Below are positions 1 through 10,137 of a stretch of 64,000 nt of DNA, piece by piece. Each line of letters opens with the position of its first letter. Positions within the stretch are counted from its first letter, which is position 1. The position numbers and the translations under genes are program-made. The stretch covers positions 2,820,001 through 2,884,000 of the forward strand of contig NC_083530.1 in assembly GCF_032362555.1 (NCBI RefSeq). The letters run 5' to 3'. Below the pieces are notes generated by a model that was not told the origin of the DNA, made no database searches, and worked only from the letters and a program-made list of their open reading frames with translations. Source of the DNA: Amyelois transitella. Its lineage: Eukaryota > Arthropoda > Insecta > Lepidoptera > Pyralidae.

Positions 1-294
1 TAATTTATCTAATAATTTGATTTATTATGTAAATTATGAACCCATGGATGTCGTAAAAGGCGAATAAGGGAATAGGCTTATAAACTTCGGATTCCTCTTG
101 TAGGCGATGGGCTAGCAACCTGACACTATTTGAATCTCAATTCCATCATTTAACCATACAGGTGAACATGGCCTTTGATTTCTCAAAACTGCGGGCTCAG
201 TCTACCCCGCCAGTGATATAAACATGACTATATGTATACGTATATTTCAATTTAGACTAAAATGTTAACTAAATTCAATCTATCTCTATTACAG
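1..294. other. FAM98 intron (partial) with family A repeat fragment
   Basis: The window opens inside an intron. Positions 44-235 hold a forward family A copy lacking its 5' head: it starts at the CCCATGGATGTCGTAAAAGG block and runs to the ATATGTAT-type tail. The intron ends with TCTCTATTACAG at 283-294, a normal acceptor. The 5' exons of the gene lie upstream of the window. Confidence 0.75.
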
Positions 295-3200
295 CAAGAG
301 TCGCCCACTGCGAAAGATCTGAAGGAAATTCTCATTTCGCTGAAATTTAACAAACCTCCGCCTAATATCACACCTCAAATGTTGTTCACGAAGTTGGAAG
401 CTAAACTAAAGGACACACTGCAGAAAGAAGGTGAGACTCCCGGGTAGCATACCCGTGCAAAGCCGGGGTGGATCGCTAGTTTTATTTACGACATCCTTGG
501 GATATGGAGTGGTCTTTTTGTGTTTTATATTGGTGCTGAGAACCACTCAGCACAAAATAATTCAATAAATCCATCCTATATGGATGGATTATTGAATTAT
601 TCATCTCCCATGGATGTCGTAAAAGTCTTTCGAGACTGCTGGCTCTGTCTTTCCCTCCAGGTATTAGACGTGATTAAATGAATTCATTGATTTATTTACA
701 GGCGATCAATTAGTAGGCAAGCCGTTATACAACAAAGCGTTGACGGATAAAGATTGGAAGCAACTAGAAACTAATTTCACTGAGATGTTTGAAGAGTATA
801 GACTTAGAAGGGAAACCTTGATCACTAGACTGGAATGTACTATACAGAGTTTTGAGGTGAGCTACATTTATTTTTTTAGAATAAAATTGATTTATTCTCA
901 AAATTGGATACAAGGTATCACTTAATGACGTCACATCACTTAAATCTAATTATATCTACTACCGCTTCCAAAGCGCATGTGTTAAAGAAGCGGCGGAACA
1001 AACTACACTGCAGCATTTTCATCGGACGTCAATATACAAATATAGATCTCTTAAATCTTAATCGTTGACGAATGCACATTGTCTACATTGAAAAACATGC
1101 ATGAATGTAGAACTAGTTATTTCAATAGAATTTATTTCTTGTCCGTATCTCTAGTATCTCTTCTTCCTCCTAAAGTTAGTCTTGGTTACATCCTCAGCTA
1201 ACTGGAGAGTAGCCCGAGGTGTGTATTTGAAGTCAGATTTATACATGAAGCGATTCCCGTCTGATCTCCGCAACCTTTGCAGGGGAACTTAACCTGTATA
1301 GGATAATAGGATAATAGGTATATAATGGAGGACATCGTGGTCAGATATAATACCACTTAAATCTAGTAAATAAATTTCTTCATAGAGATTAGATCATACA
1401 TGGAATATTCTGATGAAAATATTGAATAATTTGGACAGAGCTCTTAGTCCGTCTTTTTACGCAAAAACAGCCCTGTTTTCTCTCTTTCCTGCTGAACATC
1501 TTGTGATAATATATATTTTATCTTTCAGTGGTCAGACCGCCTTAAAACGAAGAAGGACGTCATCCAATCAACGTATAGGCCCAAACGGGAACAGTTGAAA
1601 GTCAAGCCCAATGTGAAATTGTCAGACTTTTTAGCGGCACGCACTTCTCTGTTGCAAGTTGAGAAGACTTCCAGCGCGGCCGTTAGGAAGAATACTCAGA
1701 GTCAAGTGAACAAAGTTATCATTGGAACGGTAAGTGAATATAATATATATATTTTAATCTGTTAATACAAAAGTGCCTTGTGATCCCGGCACAAATAGGA
1801 AAAAAGAATAGTGACTAGTCCATTCTTTCCCATGGTTGTCGTAAAAGGCGACTAAGGGATAGGCTTATAAACTTGGGATTCTTCTTTTATGGCGTTGGGC
1901 TAGCAACCTGTCACGATTTGAATGTCAATTCCACCATTAAGCCATGCAGCTGAATGTGGCCTTTCAGTCTTTTCAAGACTGTTGGCTCTTTCTATCTCGT
2001 AAGAGATAAAGATTTGATTAATTTATAACTAGCTCTTGCCCGGGGCTTCGCTCCCATGGGAAAATATAAGCCTATGTTATTCCTAAAGGTCTATTCTATC
2101 CAAATTTCATTAGAATTTGTCCAGCGTAGCTGTCAAAGCAGAACAGATAAACAGACCTTCGCATTTATAATATAAAGTAAGAGATTTGTATATTTATTTA
2201 TTTGTACACAAAATAATATACAGGAGCATTTAATACAGTAATTGTAGTACTAAGGTGCTACTTATTTCAATAGAAATCTGTTACACATTCAAATGTGCGC
2301 ATATCCGAACGCAGGATGTACATTAGGGCCACCTACACGGACCTCTTGAAAATGATTATTCAGGATGTCAGCCATTACATAGACGCTACATGTTATTATA
2401 CTATTTATACAATAAATACAAAGAGTACATAAAATCAGTGTTCCTCATTGAGTACGCCCTTCCAATCTATACTAATATTATAAAGGTGAAGAGTTTGTTT
2501 GTTTGTTTGAACGCGCTAATCTCAGGAAGTACTGGTTCGAATTGAAAAATTCTTTTTGCGTTGAATAGGCCATTTATCGAGGAAGGCTTTAGGCTATATA
2601 ACATCATGCTGCAACTATAAGGAGCAAAGAAATAATGGAAAATGTGAAAAAAAAAGGGGAAAATTTTTCATCTTTGAGGGCTTCAATGATGCCCAAAATA
2701 ACTATTCCACGTGGACGAAGTTGCGGGCACAGCTATACACAATAAAATATCTTCCATTAGACCCACTATTTGAGTTATTTCGTTCCAGGTGCCCGACAGA
2801 GGCGGTAGACCTAACGAGCAACAGCCCCCACCACCGGAAATGCCTTCGTGGCAACAGCAGAGGGCGCCAGCGGTATGTAAACTCACATATTTCCGGCATG
2901 TACTTGAATGAACAGACTTATGTATGTGCATGAAGACATAGAAGTATGCAGAGACCGTGGCAAGTGGAAAGATGTAGTCTCTGCCTACCTTTTTGGGGAA
3001 AAGGTGTGATGTGTTTTGTATGTATGTGGGTATTTACATGACGCTAAGAGAGTTGTTTGATTGCAGCAATGTCTTATCTAAATTATCTCTTTCATTAAGG
3101 TTGTTAAAGTGGTGGTAATTTCTGTGTCAAATTTTGTCTAAATTGGTCCAGTATTTTTGGACAAATAGTTATTAAAAAAGTAAAGAATAAATAATATGGA

Positions 3201-5693
3201 TAAATTAAAAAAAAAACAATAACAAGGTATTTTTAACCACCGATATTACAATCTCAGTTTGGTAGCAACTGCCTTATAGCATTAAGTCCACCAATTGTAC
3301 ATTAATTTAGGTGTAATAAAGTTTAAATTAATATCTTTGAAACAGTTTTCAGGGAAAATATTTTTAGTCAAAATTGTTGTCATTTTTAACGTACCTACGT
3401 AAATAATAACTATTTTGACTAAAAATATTTTACTTATGTATATTTATTAAACTATTATCCAACCATTTTTTTAAATTTTGCCAGGTCATTTAGTGTTGCA
3501 CTATTAAGTTACCGATGCCATTTCAAAATACATTAGAAGAAGACAGGAATAAATGCTAATAATTTTTATGTAGTTGCTCAGAAAATTTTGAACGCCTGAG
3601 CACACCAAAAGCTGGTCAGAAGCAATGCAGTTTGAAAGAGTACCCACGCTAATTGTCAACAAGAAACTCTTCAAACTCTGCATATCAAATTACTTTCGAC
3701 TTATAAGTCGAATTAAAAAAAATACATTTGATATACTGTATACGTAAACATCATTGCTCTCGAAAAACAAAGAAACAAGACTTGCCATTTTCTAACGAAT
3801 GTCATCTGTCATCTCATAATTCCAATTGACAGTTTTTTAAGAAACAACACTAGATGCGTCATAGAATATCTAATTTTCTGTCACTCACACATGCGTAGAA
3901 TGCCGCCATTACGACGCTTCCCTTTTTTTTTTCAAATCACCCTACGTGTGCCTTTTTTCTACGTTTATGGAAACTTAATAAACTGGATGCAAAAGTGTTG
4001 GTAAGATTCAACGTTACAATACGTAGTGATGAATCTTATTTCGTTTTTTAGGGGGGTGGGCGAGGTGGCCGCGGAGGCGGGGCACCGCGCGGGGGCGAGC
4101 GCGGGCGCGGGGGCAGGGTGCAGGGGGGGTACAGCCACAGTGGGGGGGACCAGGCTAGGTAAGGATATACCTGTAAATTTTTTTTTAAATTAATCTGTAA
4201 CAAATGTGTGAAACAAAACTGATGCCTGTGCTTGGAAGATATTGCCGAATTCGAATTAACGATACGATTTCTAAAGGCCTGGAAACCATACATGTAGGTA
4301 CTTTTGTGTAATTTTGTAATGTACTCCTTTTTGAACAATAAAGCATTTATTTACTTACAATTTATTATTTACTAAGTAATTTTTTTCAGGCCCCAAACAA
4401 GCCCAGCGGCCTATAACCAGAATCGCAACTACCAAACCTACGAAGTCCCGCCGGGCGGTTACCATAATAACCATGGTTACGAACGCAACGGCGGTTACCA
4501 AGGGGGCGGTTACAAACAGGGCGGCTATGACAGCATGGGCGGTTATAACCAGCAAGGTTACAGTACCCAAAATCAAGGTGAGAATATATCTAAAACTGGG
4601 GTGAGTGATGAATGTGGATGATGCGAAAGAAGTATGCAGGGGTTGTGGCAATTGGAAGGATGTAGTCTCTGCCTATCCCAAAAAGGTGTGATTTATGTAA
4701 GTTTTGTGAGTCCAAAGTGAGTTTTTTGAAGACAAAACATCATCGGGACGTGGACATTTCTAAAAAAAAGGAGATTTAAATTGTTTATAACTTGTTTAAA
4801 CAAATAAAAGGATTTTGTTAAAAAGAGGAGGTTCATATTGTTTTTAAATTGTTTAAACAAATAAACTCACTCTCTCGTTTATAATATTAGTTTGGATATT
4901 GGGATAGTTGTTTGTAATATTAGAAGTTGTTAACCGCAGCTCATTAGGGTTAAACGTGAATTCCCACATTTCCCGGTCCCGTGGGATTTTCCATACAGAG
5001 GAAGGTTACTCCTAAAGGTGTTTGTACCTCTGTAGTTTTTTTAAGATTATTATATTATCATTATATATTTATCACTTTAAACATAATATTACGCGCGACG
5101 CATTTTTTATTGCGCGAAGAACTATCGCTGCCCTGCTTAACGTCATAATATAAAGCGAAACAATGATATCACTTATTGACGTGACATCACTTAAATGTAA
5201 TTATATCTATGTACATATATACTACTGCTTAGTACTATTGCTCTGTATCTTACGCGTCGCTTTTCCGCCGGCCGGGGTGATATGACGTATTTAGGATCGT
5301 GGATTTTTAAAACTTTTATTTTTTTCGTACTTTCTTAAATATAAACCGATATTTTTCTTTTAACGTTTTTAAATATCCTTTAGATGAGTACACTTAACAG
5401 TTAAATTTATGCAGTTGAATTAAAAGTCACCCTGTATTTTATTAGTAGTAGATAGTTTTTTGTTGTCAGGATTTCGCTCTTGAGGAATATATCGGGAATA
5501 AACTCGACTTGATTTTATTTTCTTTTAACTAGGCAACAGCGGCGGTTACAACAAGAACTACCAGTCGCAAGGCTACCAGGGCCAAGGCTATCAGAACCAA
5601 GGCTACCAGAACCAGAACCAAGGCTACGGCTATCAGAACGAGCACGACGACCGCGATCGTAGAGGCCGAGGCGGGTATAGAGGCAGACGTTGA
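295..5693 (+). CDS. FAM98: FAM98 family protein, 3' part (7 exons, C-terminal 343 aa)
   Basis: FAM98 proteins are RNA-binding subunits of the tRNA-splicing ligase complex (with RTCB and DDX1). Coding exons: 295-430, 702-856, 1529-1729, 2789-2872, 4052-4158, 4390-4577 and 5533-5693 (TGA 5691-5693). All have AG/GT borders, and the phases (1,0,0,0,2,1) join one frame. Recognised from conserved blocks: KPLYNKALTDKDW, the RRETLITRLECTIQSF stretch, WSDR, YRPKREQL, LSDFLAAR, INKV-like VNKVIIG, and VPDRGGRPNEQQPPPPEMP, which match vertebrate FAM98A in order. The C-terminus is low-complexity as in FAM98A: a GGGRGGRGGGAPRGG box, GGY repeats, GYQNQ repeats, and an acidic/arginine end (EHDDRDRRGRGGYRGRR). 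The gene is 5'-truncated by the window edge, so the start is not visible. Introns carry repeats from families A, B and D and RTE fragments. Identity is firm; exon ends are inferred by eye. Confidence 0.9.
476..680. repeat. Two family A pieces head to head around a hairpin
   Basis: 476-550 carries the 5' part of family A in reverse (ACGACATCCTTGGGATATGG and GTGCTGAGAACCACTCAGCAC). 601-680 carries family A forward but with a middle deletion (CATGGATGTCGTAAAAG joined to TCTTTCGAGACTGCTGGCTC). Between them, 556-601 is a near-perfect inverted repeat (AATAATTCAATAAATCCATC and its complement). It lies in the FAM98 intron 431-701. GTGCAAAGCCGGGGTGGATC at 453-472 is the end of a Helitron-like repeat. 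Confidence 0.6.
884..1055 (+). repeat. Family B interspersed repeat
   Basis: Contains CAAAATTGGATACAAGGTAT, a GACGTCACATCACTTAAATC block, CCGCTTCCAAAGCGCA, and ACACTGCAGCATTTTCATCG. The same order recurs at 17335-17460, 21047-21210, 23325-23530, 28120-28330, 30365-30490 and 31515-31620, and in reverse at 23080-23225, 35800-35890 and 56655-56800. In reverse copies the end reads TTTTGAAAATAAATCTATTC plus repeated ATTCT, which suggests a retroposon 3' tail. Confidence 0.7.
1183..1300 (-). repeat. Family C repeat (tRNA-like SINE), reverse copy
   Basis: GGTTACATCCTCAGCTAACT through GAAGCGATTCCCGTCTGATC and CCGCAACCTTTGCAGGGGAA. The reverse complement matches copies at 12528-12712, 38570-38740, 48640-48840 and 61010-61150. 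It lies in a FAM98 intron. Confidence 0.6.
1778..2018 (+). repeat. Family A copy in FAM98 intron
   Basis: Nearly full-length forward copy. The head is damaged (GTGATCCCGGCACAAATAGG), the body is complete, and the tail is lost after TAAGAGATAAAGATTTGATT. It follows the 1529-1729 exon by about 50 bp. Confidence 0.7.
2020..2185. repeat. Helitron-like repeat fragment
   Basis: Begins ACTAGCTCTTGCCCGGGGCTTCGCTCCCATGG and passes through CCAAATTTCATTAGAAT to GCATTTATAATATAAAGTAAG. The CTAG-CCCG-CTTCG start and the TTATAATAT end are the signature of non-autonomous lepidopteran Helitrons. Confidence 0.5.
2468..2730 (+). mobile_element. Family D, Lep1-like non-autonomous Helitron
   Basis: Starts TCTATACTAATATTATAAAG, continues with GAAGAGTTTGTTTGTTTG and CTGGTTCGAATTGAAAAATTC, and ends GACGAAGTTGCGGGCACAGCTA. 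Helitron-like: no terminal inverted repeat, TC start, CTAR-type end. Other copies: 7990-8251, 33167-33431 (+), 13984-14173, 25502-25670 and 36757-36986 (-), and a partial at 30795-30940. Confidence 0.65.
2939..3015 (+). repeat. RTE-like LINE, 5'-truncated 3' end
   Basis: Reads GAAGTATGCAGAGACCGTGG then CAAGTGGAAAGATGTAGTCT and a TTTGTATGTATG tail. It matches the 3' end of the full-length element at 45201-48544. Similar short 3' ends lie at 4594-4695, 14552-14672, 19845-20060, 21778-21880, 33572-33645, 49200-49425 and 51290-51365 (+), and 35172-35335 (-). Confidence 0.7.
3355..3431. repeat. Inverted repeat, 19-bp arms
   Basis: AAAATATTTTTAGTCAAAA at 3355-3373 is the exact reverse complement of 3413-3431, with a 39-nt spacer. 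It lies in the FAM98 intron 2873-4051; the rest of that intron (3016-4050) shows nothing else I can name. Confidence 0.55.
5236..5446 (+). repeat. Partial copy of the CAGGGTGAC-ended DNA element
   Basis: Begins in TACGCGTCGCTTTTCCGCC and ends GTCACCCTGTA. It is the 3' part of the element seen with both ends at 26636-27096. It sits in the last FAM98 intron (4578-5532). 5083-5165 in the same intron is a family G fragment (GCGCGACGC ... AACTATCGCTGCCC ... ACGTCATAATA). Confidence 0.55.
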
Positions 5694-5705
5694 TAGTCAA
5701 TAGAC

Positions 5706-6123
5706 TAGTGTTGCCGAAATATCGATAATCGATAATGTCGATTATCGATACTATCGATTATATACTCCATTTGTTTAGGTGCTTAGAGTACTTTCATTTA
5801 TAAGTCGCCTCGGAAGTATTAATTGCACGAAACGAATGAAAGCAATTGATGACCTTATTACAAGTACATTAAAGTTAAAATCCAAAAAAAAAACAAATTT
5901 CTCCTGCTATGACGCTCGTGATAGCGGCAATTCAGTTCGCTGGTTCAAATGGCCCGCTCCGATCGGAAACATTTTCAATAGAGAATTAACAAGATTTTTT
6001 AGCTTTATGCCTACCTAAACATCTGGAGTATACGTTATTGCGCGACGCAATACTATCGATAGTATTGTTTTCTCTCAAATTATCGTAAGTCTATCGATAG
6101 TTGACTGTCAAGCGGCAACACTA
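5706..6123. mobile_element. hAT-like MITE inserted next to the FAM98 stop codon
   Basis: 418 bp with terminal inverted repeats TAGTGTTGCCG (5706-5716) and CGGCAACACTA (6113-6123). Further in, TATACTCCA-TGTTTAGGT (5761 on) is inverted as ACCTAAACA-TGGAGTATA (6014 on). The 8 bp outside each end are CAATAGAC (5698-5705) and CAATAGTT (6124-6131), 6 of 8 identical. An 8-bp duplication and a YARNG-type end fit hAT. Both arms carry clustered TATCGATA words. It starts 12 bp after the TGA, so it must lie in the FAM98 3' UTR. No ORF inside is convincing. Confidence 0.65.
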
Positions 6124-6688
6124 CAATAGTTTATACACTCGGAATGTCCAATACGCAAAATGATATGTTAAAACAATAAGCGAAATGTCATTAGAGTATT
6201 TATAGTTCAAATCGATGTGAAACTTGATAAGACTTTAAATGATCGCAGAATTGTGCTTATCTTATTGAAAATTGATAGACTGTTTCGCCAAAAATAATAT
6301 ATAATCTGTATAGTATAGCTCTGATTCCATTGTGAGAAAATAGGGATCTATTTTTAAAGTAAATGACTTGTTGAAAACCGCAATATATTTATTGTATACC
6401 GATCGATTTGTTAACTCGTCTCGTTAAAAAAAATAGATCCTTATGTCCGTGATATTTAGGTACTTACGATATGACTTAGTGATTACATAAATAAGTCAAA
6501 AATACAGTCAGTCAGTCGGAAATAGGTTAAATTTGACATAGATATGCTTCCATTGTTAGCCTGACGTGATCTATACTTATAATAAATCTGTAGAGAGGTC
6601 AATTCTGTACATGGAATATTTTTTCAAAATAACTATCAGGGGGTGATTAGTGATCGATACTGATGCCAAAAATGCAATCAGTAAAATT

Positions 6689-6721
<33 letters not shown>

Positions 6722-7261
6722 ATGTTCTTTATAGAAACAAAAACTACTTGACAGATTTTAACGAAACTTGGTACAGTTATACTTCATACTCCTGAGCAGG
6801 TTATAGTATACTTTTCATTACGCTACAATCAAAAGGATCAGAGCAGTGAAAGGAAATGTTGGGAAAACGGGAGAAGTTACTTGATTTTATAAGCTTCCGT
6901 CGCGTGTGCAGCCTTAATGGTTAAAGATACAGCATAACCATGTACAACGGAAATATTCTACATAAAATTATTAAAAAAATATCCCAAGACAGCATAAGTC
7001 AATCTTTTATGGTTGACTCACAATAACACGTGTAATTCCTAATAGCTTAGCAGTTCGGAGATTTCTGATTATATTTCTTTACTCTGATGTTTATAATACC
7101 AATAACACTCACACTCATTCGTAATTCTTATAAATTAATATTACTTTTCAATAAAAAAAGAATCATCGAAATCGGTATAGAAACACCAAACTTACACGTG
7201 AAATAAAATACCGTAACAAGCCATCGCGCGTAACTACTGAATCATAATATAAGGATTATTT
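6124..7261. other. Intergenic, no gene seen
   Basis: AT-rich sequence between the MITE and the LINE remnant. It includes a (GTCT)n microsatellite at 6691-6722. No polyadenylation site for FAM98 could be assigned with confidence. Confidence 0.5.
6691..6722 (+). repeat. (TCTG)n microsatellite
   Basis: Eight tandem copies of TGTC/GTCT, 32 bp. This is the usual position for such tracts beside Helitron-like and SINE repeats in moths; the following ACTACTTGACAGATTTTAAC looks like such a repeat. Confidence 0.85.
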
Positions 7262-7870
7262 TTGCGTAACGGTTGCCGCCCTCGACGCGGCTAGCGGCGG
7301 CAGGGTATAAAAGGGGCAGGAGCCGAGCGCAAGCTTCATGACCAAGGCAGCCAGGGGGAGACTTCACGCAGTTCTCTCCTCCAGCCTCGCCCTGAGGACG
7401 AAGCTCAGGATCTACCAAACGTACGTCAGATCCCGCATTCTGCTCTGAAACCAACAGGAGAAGACTCAGAGCCCAAGAGAGCCAAAGTCTCAGAGCAGTC
7501 GTCGCTACGTGAGGAACTCGACGATTCTCAGGGACCTGAAGTGGGAGAACCTAGATATTCGAGAGGGCGGACGCGTCATCACACAGCCACCTGCGCGGCA
7601 TCGCGCCGCTCCACGCCCGCCCTCCGGGTCGTCGGGTGAAACCCTCCCCTCGCTGCCTTGCGGCAGACGTCGTCGACCAGTGACGACGCCGCCGCCGATG
7701 GGAACTCCCAGTGTATGAAGACGTGAAGACCCAGGCCGTCACGGCCGCCCCATCGACCTGCCTACAGTCGTAGGCAGCGATGATGTCATTAAAGAGGGCC
7801 AAAAGCCCTCACCAATCTACTCCGACTCCCTAAGGGAGTAAGGGAAGACCCGACGACGGCAAGATAGTAT
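7262..7870 (+). pseudogene. Jockey-type LINE reverse transcriptase C-terminal remnant
   Basis: A GC-rich island in AT-rich DNA. Around 7345-7448 one frame reads a serine-rich piece, then LRTKLRIYQTYVRSRILL and a stop. This is the typical thumb-region motif that follows the RT domain in jockey-clade elements (L-x-x-K-L-x-x-Y-x-x-Y-x-R). A shifted frame at 7506-7568 gives YVRNSTILRDLKWENLDIRE, the next conserved block. The change of frame and the stop show it is dead. The extreme 3' part has no recognisable coding sequence; it ends near a GGAAGACCCGACGACGGCA block. Confidence 0.6.
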
Positions 7871-10137
7871 TGCACAGGCGTTTCAACTTTATTTTCATTT
7901 ATTTTTCTTTTGTAAGTTGTAGGTACATATTTCTGGTTATAATTCTACTAGAATATTTTTTTTTAGTTTAAATAGGCACTTAGATTTATCTATACTAATA
8001 TTATAAAACTGAAGAGTTTGTTTGAATGTGCTAATCTTAAGAACTACTGGTTCGATTTGAAAGATTATTTTTGTGTTGAATAGACCATTTATCGAGGAAG
8101 GCTTTAGGCTATATAACGTCTAGCTGCAACTATTAGGAGCGAAGAAATAATGGAAAATGTGAAAAAAATCGGGGAAGGAGCATCCTTGAGGGCTTCAATG
8201 ATGCCCAAAATAACTATTCCACGCGGACGAAGTCGCAGGCACAGCTAGTAGTATAATAAAAATGTGTTAATAATAGTAAGCTTAAAGTCTGGGGGACTAT
8301 TTTTGAACTGAGCGACTTGGTCAAAACCAGTGAGATGAGTCGATTCTTCAATTGGCTTAAAAGTTTTCAACTAATGACGATTATACTTCAAGCATTGTTT
8401 TGATAATAGCACTCCAGACTTTATAAAGTAAGAAAATATCGAAAATGATCTGTGACATTTAAGTGAAAATAGAAACAGGTGATATGTAGTTACGAGTATA
8501 TCTGCCTTAATTAGCAATAAACAATATTGCAAGCAATACAAGACATATATAGTAAGATTACATATGGTACTTTATTGTTATGTATCAGAATATACCTTGT
8601 TGAATTTTAGCCCGTATAAATTTTGCTTTTTGGACATTCTGAGTATTTTTTTTTGTCTATTGTTATTCTCTTAGAATAAAGCGAGCGCAGGTTGCTAAGA
8701 ATAACAAAATTAAATCACATTTATATTTAAATTCATTAAAATTCGATACCGCTGTTGTATTCAAAAATTCATATATTTATATACATATATCCACGGATGT
8801 TTAGTCAATAAATTGTATTAAGTAACTAAGCTATGATTTTGGATTTTAAATTTTGAAGGTGAACAGTGGAGTCACTAGTTTCAAGATATTATTCTTTTTG
8901 TTTTGATTTTTTTGAGAAACCGAAAAATATTTGAGATTGGTATCGACAGTGTTGCAGAAAAAAAGAAAAAACAAACTTAAATGAACTCCAAAATAATATC
9001 AATATTTCGTTTAGAAACTGGTTGCTAATTGCTTATTGCGTTTATAATCTCAATAGCTTTGAGTGTAGGTATAAATAAACAAAATGTTTCATTATTTTTA
9101 CAAATTTGTATGTTTGTCTTATTTAAATAAAACTTTGATTGAAACATGAGTGATCTTTGATAGCTGTAAAAAATATGTTGATTTTTTTACTCATTTCAAG
9201 TGAAGTGCGAAAAACAAATCTTTTGTCGATCTCTTTATTATGATATGGTATTTGATATTAAATAATTACTTTTCGTGCAAAATTGTCTAGCTAATTTTAT
9301 GTGACATTGTAAGGTCTATTTCATTATTCGGTGACTATGTAAAAACCGACCGAGTTAGGAAATCTTAAAAGATAATCGCCATTTTTGGTGTACAAATAGA
9401 CCTTTAGTGACTTGCGTTTTTTTTTTTTAAATTATGCTTATCCTTAGAGCCAGTAATTTTTTTTATTAATTGTTGAAATGTTTCTAGAATTAAACAGAAA
9501 AGCACGTAAATCGATAGGACACGGAAGTGATTTTACATTGTAAGTGGCTAACCAGAATCTACCGTTTAATATATTTTTAATCCACTCTCGTTTGTTTTAT
9601 TTCAATTATTTATATGCTTCCTAAACACGTATCACGTCTTTATCCGTTACGGAGTAGACAGCATTAAGATGTCATTTTAAGTTGCCACCTCCAAAGTCGA
9701 ATGCTTACTCTATAAGGTTTCCCTTGATTGACTTTTACAATCTGTAAAAAAATGTAGCTGTTTAAGCTGGAAGCGAAAAAGTGGCGCACTTTTTCTTCCT
9801 TGCTTCCTTACCTACGTATATGGCATTTGGCATAATTGTTTTGTATGGTTTTCAACTGAGTAAAATGTAGATATGTAGGTATAGTGCATAAAACAAAAAT
9901 ATGAAATTTTCATCCACTTCATGATTCAAAACCCGTGTTGGTAATTGGCTTTATGGTCTACTATGCTATGCCAGAATTGTAAATGCTACATGCGAATGTC
10001 AATGTCAATAATGTCTTAGCAATATTTTCAAAACGGGTAAATAAGCACCATAATGCTTGTTTTCGTTGAACTGAACGATGCGGATTTTCATTAAATAAAT
10101 CATTTTTAAATTATATGCTTCTTAAAATTAAATAAAA
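7871..10137. other. Intergenic between LINE remnant and BUD13
   Basis: 7990-8251 is a forward family D Helitron-like copy (TCTATACTAATATTATAAAA to GGCACAGCTAGTA). 9620-9790 contains a decayed reverse family A (CACGTCTTTATCCGTTACGG). The rest is AT-rich. The BUD13 promoter should lie just before 10138 but I see no clear TATA or initiator. Confidence 0.5.

Noticed and set aside
5716-6105. Clustered TATCGATA words read as a DREF-type housekeeping promoter
   Set aside because: The words sit inside the inverted repeats of a MITE with an 8-bp near-duplication, so they are explained as part of the element.
7300-7335. TATAAAAGG as a TATA box for a gene at 7.3-7.8 kb
   Set aside because: The following sequence is a frameshifted jockey-type RT remnant, not a gene start.
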